From the NCBI GenBank assembly GCA_030950485.1, contig JAUZRK010000011.1:1-48516 (forward strand): a DNA stretch of 48,516 bases, in the 5' to 3' direction. The notes below the pieces were generated by a model, which worked only from the letters and a program-made list of their open reading frames with translations, had not been told where the DNA came from and ran no database searches. Below are positions 17,781 through 25,757 of this stretch, one piece after another. Each line of letters begins with the position of its first letter. Positions within the stretch are counted from its first letter, which is position 1. This DNA is from Candidatus Dojkabacteria bacterium (GTDB taxonomy: Bacteria; Patescibacteriota; Dojkabacteria; J137). A program made the translations under genes and the position numbers.

Positions 17781-18361
17781 ATAACGTGCTCGACTAAATC
17801 TTTATTCTGGAATATTGCAAATCCATCATTTGATAAGATTAGTGAATTATTATATTTACTTGGATCTCTCGAATCACTATCTTTCTCATAGTGTGCTATT
17901 ATAGTGTGATTCAAATAACCTAGGGCAGCTAAGTCTTCCAAATTTGGCTCATTTTCATCTCTTGATATACTAATATCAGTAGTAATAATTGCTCCAGCAC
18001 TCATTCCCAAATAAGTTTTATTGTCTGTGTTTAAGAAGCTTTGAATTTCATTAAAATAACCATTTCTTTTAATGTTATCTAGCAAAATATAAGTATTCCC
18101 ACCTGGAACAATTAAATAAGCTGCTTTTTCGAATATCGTTTTTTCTTCCTCATTTATAATTGTAGAATTATCCAATTGGATTAGTTCATCCCCATTAGAT
18201 TTAACTAATTCTTTCCATACGTTGTAAGATACTTCGCTTTTCTCGCTAATTCCTCTAGCTGGCATGAACATGCCAATTTGGTTAGTCTTAGTTAAGAGAG
18301 TTGTCTTATATAATCTTACTGCCTTTTGTGAAAAATGTGATACTAATAGTACTTTCGACAT
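17777..18361 (-). CDS. peptidase E-like serine peptidase (family S51)
   Basis: S51 enzymes such as PepE cleave Asp-X dipeptides or related substrates. The 194-residue protein carries a GGNT turn at 87-90 and the nucleophile elbow YLGMSAGAII with Ser121, both typical of the family, and HYEKDSDSRDPS near 151. The ATG at 18361 (MSKVLLVSHFS) is preferred; a TTG at 18376 in the same frame lies at the edge of the terminator hairpin between proS and this gene. It follows proS on the same strand but is separated by that terminator. Confidence 0.82.
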   Translation of the reverse strand: MSKVLLVSHFSQKAVRLYKTTLLTKTNQIGMFMPARGISEKSEVSYNVWKELVKSNGDELIQLDNSTIINEEEKTIFEKAAYLIVPGGNTYILLDNIKRNGYFNEIQSFLNTDNKTYLGMSAGAIITTDISISRDENEPNLEDLAALGYLNHTIIAHYEKDSDSRDPSKYNNSLILSNDGFAIFQNKDLVEHVI

Positions 18362-18377
18362 AAATAATACTAACAAT

Positions 18378-18406
18378 GAAAAGGCGAGTTTTTTACTCGC
18401 CTTTTC
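18378..18406. terminator. terminator after proS
   Basis: GAAAAGGCGAGT (18378-18389) pairs perfectly with ACTCGCCTTTTC (18395-18406) around a T5 loop. The T-rich 3' flank works on either strand. It sits 6 bases after the proS stop codon. Confidence 0.85.
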
Positions 18407-18411
18407 TTTAA

Positions 18412-20139
18412 CTATCTTAATAATTCCATAACCTCAGCTTCACTAATAACCTTAGAATCGCTCTCAGACCTCTTCTTATACTCGAAACCTCCATTCTCTA
18501 AGCTTCTACTACTTACAATAACTCTATGAGGGATTCCGATCAAATCAGCGTCTGCAAACTTCTCTCCTGGTCTAGTTTCAATTCGATCGTCCCATAATAC
18601 TTCAATACCCTTTTCAGTTAAAGAAGAGTAGAGCTCTTGGGCTTTTATGTAGGATTCATCAGACTCTGATTTTGCAATTGAGATTAAACTAACAGTATAA
18701 GGGGCTATAGATTCTGGCCAGATCATACCATTTTCATCATTATGTACTTCAATAGCTGTAGCAATTGTCCTAGCCATTCCTATTCCAAATGATCCCATAT
18801 AGTATTTTTCATCTTTACCATTATTATCTGTAAATCTTGCTCCTTTCATTTTATCTGAATAAAAGTAACCAAGATTAAATGTATTACCAACTTCAATTCC
18901 TTTCTTACCAATCAATTTTGATCCATCTTCACTTAAGAAACCATCTTCTGCTAGAGCAATATCAGCAGTAATTTCATGTTCAAAATCTCTACCATAATTA
19001 ACATTTCTAGAATCTGTAGTTTCTTCTTTTTGTCCACCTATAAAGTTCTTAACTGTTCTTAGTGAAGTATCTCCAACAAACATTACATGATCATAATCTT
19101 TGTAACCCCATGAATGTACATAACCACTTTTAGATCCGAATGAAGCAAGATCTTCATCTGTTGCATCTTCTAATAAACCAACCATATCTAAAACATGCTC
19201 TAATTTATTCTTGTTCACCTGCAGATCACCTCTAATTGTCGCAATTATAAGTTTTCCAGTAATTCGATTTTTATAAACAACGTTTTTTAAAAATCTAGAT
19301 GCAGGAAGTTTATAAAATTCAACATTATCATCCATTGTCCTTACATGATCAGGTTGTTCGAATATCTCAAATTCGACTACTTTATCCTCTGGATTAACAT
19401 CTTCTCTTTTGAATAATGCAATATCTTCATGAGCTATATATTTACCGTCTTCACTAACAAAGTATTTACCCTCACCAGTTTCAGACTCAATAATAAACTC
19501 ATGACAATACTCACCTCCGAAGTATCCATTATCAGCAGGTACTACTTCAACATCTAAACCTACTCGCTTAAAGATTTTTACATATGCATCTACAATTCTT
19601 TTATATTCAATTTCAAATTGTTCATTATTTTCAGTAAAAATATAAGAATCTTTCATTAAAAACTCTCTTGTTCTCATAAGTCCACCTTTAGATCTAAGTT
19701 CATCTCTAAATTTATATCCGAATTGATATATATGAATAGGAAGATCTTTATAAGAAATTTGAAATTTTCTAACAACATCTGTAAACATTTCCTCTCCAGT
19801 TCCTCCAGGTGTAAACATAGCCCCTCTTCTATCTTGAACAGTCATAAGTTCATATCCACCTGAGTTATCTCTATTTGTTTCCTGCCATAATTCAATTGGT
19901 TGTAATATTGGTATCAGCATTTTTTGAGCATCTATAGCTGCCATTTCTTCTTCAACAATTTTTACAAATTTATCCATAACCTTTTGTCCTAAAGGTAGGA
20001 AGAAGTATCTTCCGGCTACAGATTCTCTAATGAATCCTGCTTGTATTAAAAATTTGTGTGATGCAATAGTCGCATCAGATGGTACGTCTTTAATTGTTCT
20101 TCCGAATAGTCTTGAATATTTCATTTTTTTTGTTAACAA
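18412..20139 (-). CDS. proS: prolyl-tRNA synthetase (bacterial type)
   Basis: This class II synthetase charges tRNA-Pro. At 575 residues it matches the long bacterial form with the internal editing (INS) domain between motifs 2 and 3. Visible motifs: AGFIRESVAGRYFFLPLG near 31, RTREFLMKDSYIF near 155 (motif 2 region), EVGNTFNLGYFYSDKM near 425, and MGSFGIGMARTI near 453 (motif 3), then a C-terminal anticodon-binding domain (ARPGEKFADADLIGIPHRV region near 525). The ATG at 20139 follows a T-box leader and a GC-rich structured insertion, so expression should respond to uncharged tRNA-Pro. Confidence 0.96.
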   Translation of the reverse strand: MLTKKMKYSRLFGRTIKDVPSDATIASHKFLIQAGFIRESVAGRYFFLPLGQKVMDKFVKIVEEEMAAIDAQKMLIPILQPIELWQETNRDNSGGYELMTVQDRRGAMFTPGGTGEEMFTDVVRKFQISYKDLPIHIYQFGYKFRDELRSKGGLMRTREFLMKDSYIFTENNEQFEIEYKRIVDAYVKIFKRVGLDVEVVPADNGYFGGEYCHEFIIESETGEGKYFVSEDGKYIAHEDIALFKREDVNPEDKVVEFEIFEQPDHVRTMDDNVEFYKLPASRFLKNVVYKNRITGKLIIATIRGDLQVNKNKLEHVLDMVGLLEDATDEDLASFGSKSGYVHSWGYKDYDHVMFVGDTSLRTVKNFIGGQKEETTDSRNVNYGRDFEHEITADIALAEDGFLSEDGSKLIGKKGIEVGNTFNLGYFYSDKMKGARFTDNNGKDEKYYMGSFGIGMARTIATAIEVHNDENGMIWPESIAPYTVSLISIAKSESDESYIKAQELYSSLTEKGIEVLWDDRIETRPGEKFADADLIGIPHRVIVSSRSLENGGFEYKKRSESDSKVISEAEVMELLR

Positions 20140-20151
20140 ATTATTTAATTA

Positions 20152-20273
20152 TTTTTAATCCCCTCCTTGGAGGGGTGGCCCAACTTGCTTGGGCCGGGGA
20201 GGGTTCACACTAATCGAAACAACCCACCTCCCCCTCGAAGACTCGGGTACTCATCCCAGGAGGAGATTAAAAT
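20152..20273. mobile_element. GC-rich MITE-like element with imperfect terminal inverted repeats
   Basis: This 120-bp block is far richer in GC than its surroundings. Its ends, TTTTTAATCCCCTCC (20152-20166) and GGAGGAGATTAAAAT (20259-20273), are inverted repeats matching at 13 of 15 positions. Inside are two perfect hairpins: CCCCTCC-TT-GGAGGGG (20160-20175) and GGCCCAA-CTTGC-TTGGGCC (20178-20196), plus a longer GGGGAGGGTT / AACCCACCTCCCC pairing. No coding capacity is supported. It lies between the T-box terminator and the proS start codon. It could be a non-autonomous element or a structured leader RNA. Confidence 0.5.
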
Positions 20274-20277
20274 ACAC

Positions 20278-20545
20278 AAAAAACCTCACCCCTACATAAA
20301 ACGTAATACGTATAACGTAAAACTGTTATATAAGGATGAGGTTTCTAACCACACGTTACCACCTTAATTTTATAATTACATTACTGTAATTACCTTACTA
20401 ACCATCTCTATAATGACAATGGCTTCTATATTTTCTAGAATGAGTATAGTTTCTCACAAGAGTTAGGGCACTAAGCTTGTCCTCTTTCACTAGGAGGATA
20501 GGAAGTCCTCTTAATCGTGATACTTAGATAGATTATATTTTAATA
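20278..20545 (-). promoter_or_regulatory. T-box riboswitch of proS
   Basis: Read on the minus strand. The antiterminator is canonical: AAGG (20365-20362), the seven-base bulge TGGTAAC (20361-20355), GTGTGGTT (20354-20347), a small loop, then ACCTCAT (20342-20336) and CCTT (20335-20332). TGGT would pair with an ACCA tRNA end. The competing terminator uses AAACCTCA (20344-20337) with TGAGGTTT (20288-20281) followed by a six-T run. Stem I elements are present: AGTA box (20524-20521), CAC-GAT-TAAG (20519-20510) pairing with CTTA-GTG (20475-20469), distal hairpin TCCTC-CTAGTGAAA-GAGGA (20498-20480), and next to the stem CCCTA (20468-20464), offering a CCC or CCU proline specifier. The lower part of stem I is not resolved. 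Confidence 0.8.
20281..20344 (-). terminator. T-box terminator hairpin upstream of proS
   Basis: On the minus strand AAACCTCA (20344-20337) pairs with TGAGGTTT (20288-20281), followed by further Ts to 20278. Its 5' arm is shared with the antiterminator, as expected for transcriptional T-box control. Confidence 0.75.
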
Positions 20546-20643
20546 ATCTTAAATTTGCAAATGCTGAGATTGGCTTAAGTTAAATTAATAAAAATATATC
20601 ATGATAGAAGTAGATAAAAAAATTACAAATGATACTTAGATAG
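20518..20643. repeat. 14-bp direct repeat TGATACTTAGATAG, two copies
   Basis: Identical copies lie at 20518-20531 and 20630-20643. On the minus strand both read CTATCTAAGTATCA and contain the AGTA box of T-box stem I. The upstream copy could be a relic of leader duplication. The stretch 20546-20698 otherwise shows no gene. Confidence 0.8.
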
Positions 20644-20698
20644 CTCTATACTAAATGATTATTATCAGCTAAGATAATATAAATACAAACACAATTTA

Positions 20699-21103
20699 AT
20701 GATTTTTTTACAACTACTCTTACAAGTCATTTTGATATTCTTTTCTGCTCAATTCGCTGAAAATATTGAAATAAATGATAATGAAGCAGGTGTCTATATC
20801 TTTTTCAATGTTGAAACAGAACCAGAATATATTGAAGAAATAGCTTTGAGCATTGAGAAAAACTATCCGAATATTGATGTTGAAATTACATCAGCAGAAG
20901 ATGCATATCTCCAGTACTACGATTATGCAAAAACAAATGGGTTATATGTTGCATTAGATGTATTAGATGATCAAAAAGAAAAGAAATTACCTCCGAGTAT
21001 AGATTTATTTAATTTAAGTGATGCTGACAAGAAAGATATAAGTGACTTTTTATCAAATCTAGGTTATAAATCTCAGATCAAAGAGATTAGTATTAATCAA
21101 TAA
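20699..21103 (+). CDS. stand-alone FtsX-like extracellular domain with one membrane anchor
   Basis: The 134-residue protein has a hydrophobic N-terminus (about 1-19) acting as signal or anchor, then a domain matching the extracellular part of the FtsX encoded at 7246-8346: VYIFFNVETEPEYIEEIALS aligns with IIVFFDVGMDQGVIDRL, EITSAEDAYLQYYDYAKTNG with EFTSEDDAYALYSDYASRS, and EKKLPPSIDLF with EKKLPSSLDIQ. The three C-terminal membrane helices of FtsX are absent and no further coding sequence follows. It may bind the same hydrolase or partner as FtsX, or be a relic. The ATG at 20699 is the only plausible start. Confidence 0.7.
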   Translation: MIFLQLLLQVILIFFSAQFAENIEINDNEAGVYIFFNVETEPEYIEEIALSIEKNYPNIDVEITSAEDAYLQYYDYAKTNGLYVALDVLDDQKEKKLPPSIDLFNLSDADKKDISDFLSNLGYKSQIKEISINQ

Positions 21104-21128
21104 ATTTTGTAATTAATGTTTATTCTCT

Positions 21129-21857
21129 CTACCACAACAAATTCACAAAATTAAAATTCTCTACGAAATCTTCTCCATCTTTAAATGATCCCATAATTCC
21201 ATTTACAGTATCTTCATCAAATTGGCTTTTATGTTCTCTCATTGAGTCTTTCTTAATCTCAGTAATCTCATTTATGTTTAATTTAAAATTACAGTCTTTC
21301 TCATCTGAAAAAAGAAGATTAAAACACGAATGAGGTTCTAGCCCTTCATCATAATGTTATGGAAAGAAGGAAGTATCTCTTGAAAATGGATAGACAGAAT
21401 CCATAACGGCTTCTCCAACTTTTCTATGACCCCTATGTTGAACGAAGTAACCAGATTTGTCGTAAGTCATTGTGTAATTTACTGAAGGTTCATGGGTTCC
21501 GACTAAATCTGCTTTATACTTTCTAATATATTTTAAGATTTCACCGATTAACTCATAGTTACTTTCAAACTCTCCGTCATTATGTTCTAAACAATGAATA
21601 TTTTCTTCTTTTACGCCTAATACTTTTAATGCATTTATTTCTTCAGCCTTTCTTGTTTTAGCAAGTTCCTCTTCAGTTATTTTATTTTCTCGACTTCCTC
21701 TAGCGCCATTAGTAACAGTAACTACAGCAACATTTTTATTATCTTGTCTTAATTTATATATTAGACCAGCGAAAAACACAATTACGTCATCAGGATGGGC
21801 TGTTACAAAAAAGAAATTGTTTTTATTTTCTATGAGATTTACATATGAATTATTCAT
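21129..21857 (-). pseudogene. PIG-L/LmbE deacetylase gene with in-frame stop
   Basis: Family enzymes deacetylate N-acetylglucosaminyl compounds with zinc. The N-terminal 166 residues contain AHPDDVIVFFAG near 20 (usual AHPDDE, here the E is V) and QHRGHRKVGEAVMD near 139 (usual HPDHR). The reading frame then meets TAA at 21359-21357 but continues in the same frame as HYDEGLEPHS to a TAG at 21131-21129. The family normally has an acidic residue at the stop position (FFPE...EGLEPH), so one substitution GAA to TAA explains it. The truncated protein may retain most of the fold, or the gene is newly dead. It ends a minus-strand cluster with the two genes upstream. Confidence 0.75.
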
Positions 21858-21862
21858 ATTAT

Positions 21863-22774
21863 TTATATATTAATAAAAAAATTATTTATGTAATTTATTT
21901 CTATATTATTCCAATTAGATTTTGGAATATTTTTAATTATCCAACTAAACTTTCCCACTGCTATGAATAGTGCTTCAGAACGAATATGTTCCATATAATT
22001 GTCATCTAATTTAGTGACATTTAGATAGCCTTCAAGTAGATATTTAAGTGATTCTTCTCCATCGTACAAATAATTATGAGCCAGATCATAATAAATGCTT
22101 CCAACTCTTACATCTCCAAAGTCTATTATCCCGGTATAAGTATCATCGCTATAGTAAACGCTTGATATGTCAAAATCTCCATGAGCTAAATGCCCAGTTG
22201 TGTATTCAGAGAAAACCTTATTGCTTGTGTTAATTTTATTGATATATTGACTACTCTTACCATTTAAAAGGCCTTCATTAATTATTGAATTAAACCTTTT
22301 TTCTAACCCGCTAAAATGAAAATCTTGGTAAGTTTTATAATTGGCTATAATAATTTCTTCATTTATAGATTCTATCCAGCTGAATCCATTAACTTTAAAA
22401 CTATTTATTATTGCAAGATCTTCACCTGCTTTATTTAAAACTTTTCTCTTTATATTCTGATCTTTAGTATAAAGTGGCTCACCTTTTATTTCAGTGACAA
22501 TCATGTAGGGACTTCCAAATCTGCCACTGTCTGTCTCATAGTAGATTACTTCTGGCACCTTTACTTTTTGCTCATTTAATAAGTTATAGATCTCTATTTC
22601 TGAAATCAAAGCCTTAATATTCTCTTGTTGTTGTATTCGAAGATAAAATACTGAAGAATCTGAAAATATTCTAAATACATTTGTAGATACACCTTCTTCG
22701 ACTGTTTCAACCTTATCAATATATTTAAATATGTTTAATTCTAATAACTCTCTCTTTATATCTTCTGGGGTCAT
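21863..22774 (-). CDS. aminoglycoside phosphotransferase/choline kinase-type enzyme
   Basis: APH-family enzymes transfer phosphate from ATP to small hydroxylated substrates. The 303-residue protein shows a VSTNVFRIFSDSSVFYLRI glycine-loop and lysine-like strand near 28, YMIVTEIKGEPL near 92 as hinge, the catalytic loop HGDFDISSVYY near 199 (usual HGDxxxxN; the N position is S or V here) and IIDFGDVRVG near 216 as metal-binding DxD segment. Loss of the usual Asn is notable. It abuts the NnrE-like gene by one base on the same strand. The substrate is unknown. Confidence 0.78.
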   Translation of the reverse strand: MTPEDIKRELLELNIFKYIDKVETVEEGVSTNVFRIFSDSSVFYLRIQQQENIKALISEIEIYNLLNEQKVKVPEVIYYETDSGRFGSPYMIVTEIKGEPLYTKDQNIKRKVLNKAGEDLAIINSFKVNGFSWIESINEEIIIANYKTYQDFHFSGLEKRFNSIINEGLLNGKSSQYINKINTSNKVFSEYTTGHLAHGDFDISSVYYSDDTYTGIIDFGDVRVGSIYYDLAHNYLYDGEESLKYLLEGYLNVTKLDDNYMEHIRSEALFIAVGKFSWIIKNIPKSNWNNIEINYINNFFINI

Positions 22775-22775
22775 T

Positions 22776-24035
22776 TTAAAAATACTTATCGACTTCGAAA
22801 ACTCCAGCTCTTATCGATAGCCATAAATTATTTCGTGTAGCAAAAGAAGCTATAAGTGAAGATAATTTCAATTTATAGTTAGGGCTATAGATATTAGAAG
22901 ATCGATGTGTTTTTACTTCACCTTCTGGGGAATATAAAATTGATTGACTGCCAATTAAAACTATATGAAAATTATTTTCAATCGAAAACCTTTTTAATTT
23001 ACCTTCGCCATTAGAGGCTTTACTGTCTTTAAACATATTAACTAAGTCTTTTCGATCTAAAATCAAAACCTTGTTTTCAACATTTCGAATCTTTTCTATA
23101 TCTAAGTAATCAATTATATCTCCGTTAATAACATAAGTTTTATTACAGAACTCACTTAATATATATTCCAAACTGGCTTTAGAAATAATTGAATATTCAG
23201 TATCTAAAAGCATTATTGAATCATTCATTTCCAAACTGATCTCTAGATCTCTAATATCAACATTTTCTTTAGATTTAGTTAGATATCTTTGATTAAAAGC
23301 AAAAAGTTTATTCTTTACAAGATAGTTTTTTGAAAAATTTTTAACAATTTCAAACCCGCCGCTATCTTCTTTTATAACTAACATGTTACCGTTTTTGCTT
23401 TTGTGAGAACTGCTATTAGGCTTCTTTAATGCATTAACATCACCAGGACCTACAATCATCTCATATTCTCCAGGATAGTTAATTCCAATAACTTCTGCAT
23501 CTTCAGTCTTTGGGTAATTAATAGAGATTACATTCTTTGGTTTATAGTGTGGGGTATTAACATCAAGTGCAATAATTGGCTTTTTATAATGAGAAATTTT
23601 TTTAATTACATCTCTAAATCTTTTATTCAATTTTTCGCCTTTTAAGCCCGTCCCTACTAATGATTCAATAATAACATCAGAATTTTCTATATCTTTAGCA
23701 TACGCATCTTGAATGAAGTTGATATTTTTTAGTTTTACTAATTTAGCTAATAGTAAATTTATAACGGGTTCTTCTACTAGATTGCTTCTTCCAATAAGAT
23801 AAGTATTTATTTCTAGATCTTTATTACCTTTAGCTAGAGCTATAGCAGTTGCAATTCCGTCAGCTCCGTTTCCACCAAGGCCACAAATTATGCTAATAGT
23901 ATTAATTTTTTTAGATGATTCAATTATCTTCTCAGAAAACTTAACACCTGCTTTAATATAATACTTCTCTAGATCGATACCATAGAAAGTAAAGTTCTCA
24001 TTTAAGATCTTTGACCTTATCTTGTCATCAATCAT
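22776..24035 (-). CDS. NAD(P)H-hydrate epimerase-like protein (YjeF_N domain) with divergent C-terminus
   Basis: The N-terminal 200 residues resemble YjeF_N: SIICGLGGNGADGIATAIAL near 48 (family GPGNNGGDG), DVIIESLVGTGLKGE near 114 and IIALDVNTPHY near 150 (family DIPSGL). The family epimerises damaged NAD(P)H hydrate. The C-terminal 200 residues occupy the place of the ADP/ATP-dependent dehydratase domain but lack its GSGDVL-type motif, so the repair partner activity is probably missing or replaced. It is the first gene of the 24.0-21.1 kb minus-strand cluster. Confidence 0.65.
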   Translation of the reverse strand: MIDDKIRSKILNENFTFYGIDLEKYYIKAGVKFSEKIIESSKKINTISIICGLGGNGADGIATAIALAKGNKDLEINTYLIGRSNLVEEPVINLLLAKLVKLKNINFIQDAYAKDIENSDVIIESLVGTGLKGEKLNKRFRDVIKKISHYKKPIIALDVNTPHYKPKNVISINYPKTEDAEVIGINYPGEYEMIVGPGDVNALKKPNSSSHKSKNGNMLVIKEDSGGFEIVKNFSKNYLVKNKLFAFNQRYLTKSKENVDIRDLEISLEMNDSIMLLDTEYSIISKASLEYILSEFCNKTYVINGDIIDYLDIEKIRNVENKVLILDRKDLVNMFKDSKASNGEGKLKRFSIENNFHIVLIGSQSILYSPEGEVKTHRSSNIYSPNYKLKLSSLIASFATRNNLWLSIRAGVFEVDKYF

Positions 24036-24056
24036 ATTAATTTAAAGAATTACTAA

Positions 24057-25094
24057 TTAGTTTAAGCTTCTGACTTTGTTAAGAGTTAATGCTCCAAATC
24101 CCAATGAAATTATAATTATATGAGAAATGAACCAGATTAATCCTCCAACTCCAGGAATGAATACTACTATTGAGAAAAATACAGTAGTTAGTAGAGTTCC
24201 AACAATAAGAGGTAATAATCTACCGCTTTCATTTCTCCCCATTTTAACTAATAACATTCTACCAACTAAATATCTAAAGTAAGTCTGTGTTAGCATTATT
24301 GAAATGAAGAATAATAATGTTAAGAATGCGAATAATTTAATTCCAACTATGCTGATTAATAAAACAATTGCTATTGGTACGCTTAAAGCCAATAGAACAA
24401 ATCCTATTCCAATTGATTTAAGATAATGTTTCTTTATTGTTATAAGTGTAGCTTCAGTAAATACAGGGAAGAATCTTAGTATAAAATATGAAACTAAGAT
24501 TGATGCGAGAAACATTACTACTGCAAAAATAAAACCCACTACTCCAGTAGAACCAGAAAATCCTTTTTCAGCTACAACGTAAGTATCCATATACTTATTT
24601 ATTTCTTCTTCAGCGTCTCTTAAATCAGTTGGGTTATCATCAGCATTTCTAACTTCTTTTCTTACATTTAGGATTTCTTCCCCTAGAATTCTTGTCTGAT
24701 CAGATATATAAACTTCATCCGCTATTATTGTAAGATCTCCTGCAATAATTTCTGAGTTAATATAAACTTTTGCACCAACTATTCTTACATCTCCTCCAAA
24801 AACACTTCCATTAACTACGATATATCCTCCTCCTAAAAACAAATCTCCTTGAATATTTTCATTTACTAAAATCTTTCGACCAAGACTTATCATATTGTCT
24901 TCAATAGGCGCATTAGTTACTACCTCATTGTTTATGGTTATTAAATCACCTTCTACTCTTTCATTTACCTCTAAATATTCATCTCCATTATATCTATTTC
25001 CAGTTTCTGTAACTTTATCATCAGCAAATATGGGGCTTATTGTAATGCTTAGTACAAAACTTATTGTTAAAATTGCTACTAGTATTTTTTTCAT
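24057..25094 (-). CDS. secreted/membrane protein with bactofilin-like beta-helix and C-terminal helices
   Basis: The 345-residue protein has a signal peptide (about 1-24, ending SPIFA-D), then a beta-helix-like run of short repeats (GDLITINNEVV, GDLFLGGGYIVVNGSVFGGD, GDLTIIADEVYIS) at about 50-135, a short acidic linker, and four or more membrane segments after about 188. The repeat style resembles polymer-forming bactofilin domains, here on the outside. Function is unknown; a scaffold in the envelope is a guess. It is preceded by 87 bp of AT-rich sequence with no gene. Confidence 0.65.
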   Translation of the reverse strand: MKKILVAILTISFVLSITISPIFADDKVTETGNRYNGDEYLEVNERVEGDLITINNEVVTNAPIEDNMISLGRKILVNENIQGDLFLGGGYIVVNGSVFGGDVRIVGAKVYINSEIIAGDLTIIADEVYISDQTRILGEEILNVRKEVRNADDNPTDLRDAEEEINKYMDTYVVAEKGFSGSTGVVGFIFAVVMFLASILVSYFILRFFPVFTEATLITIKKHYLKSIGIGFVLLALSVPIAIVLLISIVGIKLFAFLTLLFFISIMLTQTYFRYLVGRMLLVKMGRNESGRLLPLIVGTLLTTVFFSIVVFIPGVGGLIWFISHIIIISLGFGALTLNKVRSLN

Positions 25095-25181
25095 GAATTT
25101 TAATTTAATTATATTTATATATGATTATTATATTCTAAAATATAAAATTTTGTTTATATATTTTCGTATCGAACACTATTT

Positions 25182-25757
25182 CTAAATAGTAATAACTATT
25201 TCTTCTTCTACTTTTTTACCATTTATAAACAGAATAGCTTTGATTTTATTAGTTCCTGGTTTTAAATTTATCTCAAGGTTACTTGGATTTGAAGGACTAA
25301 TTTCATATTCAAATTCAGTACTAACTCTTGTATTTTCAATAACCCAGCTAATATCTAATTTAAAATTTTGATCTCCTCCCCATTCAATATCTTCTACTAA
25401 AGGTGTGGCTGACAAAATATATAGATTAGTATTTTTATCAATTAATTTTGAATCAATCTTAATTGAAAACTCTGAATTTGCATTAATTTCTACTATATCT
25501 GTAGAATCACTATTTTGTCCTACATATAAAGTTATACTTCCAGCACCAATTAATGCTGCAAATGCAATTAATCCTAGAGGTTTACCCAAAAAACCATACT
25601 TGGGTCTTTTCAAGTCTTTGATTTTCCTATTTTGAAGAATTACTATAGATATTAAAACTATTATAAGAATAGCCGCTATAAAAAATATAGCAATATTTGA
25701 ATTACTATTATTAGTAGTATTTGTAGTTTCTTCTATAGTACTGATTTCTGTATCCAT
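25182..25757 (-). CDS. membrane protein with two helices and an extracellular beta domain
   Basis: The 191-residue protein has helices near 22-42 and 56-79 with a basic loop (QNRKIKDLKRPK) between, followed by an outside domain rich in alternating hydrophobic residues (about 85-191) that looks like an immunoglobulin-like beta sandwich. I do not recognise a family. Its ATG directly abuts the stop codon of the upstream gene, so the two are translated together. Confidence 0.6.
   Translation of the reverse strand: MDTEISTIEETTNTTNNSNSNIAIFFIAAILIIVLISIVILQNRKIKDLKRPKYGFLGKPLGLIAFAALIGAGSITLYVGQNSDSTDIVEINANSEFSIKIDSKLIDKNTNLYILSATPLVEDIEWGGDQNFKLDISWVIENTRVSTEFEYEISPSNPSNLEINLKPGTNKIKAILFINGKKVEEEIVITI

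Noticed and set aside
20167-20367. A 66-codon plus-strand open frame rich in Pro and basic residues.
   Set aside because: It runs across the GC-rich inverted-repeat element and the T-box terminator/antiterminator on the opposite strand and has no protein-like features.
20398-20545. Interpretation of the region upstream of proS as SRP RNA, 6S RNA or tmRNA.
   Set aside because: The GGAAG-containing stretch does not match those RNAs, whereas the antiterminator, terminator and AGTA/specifier arrangement fits a T-box.
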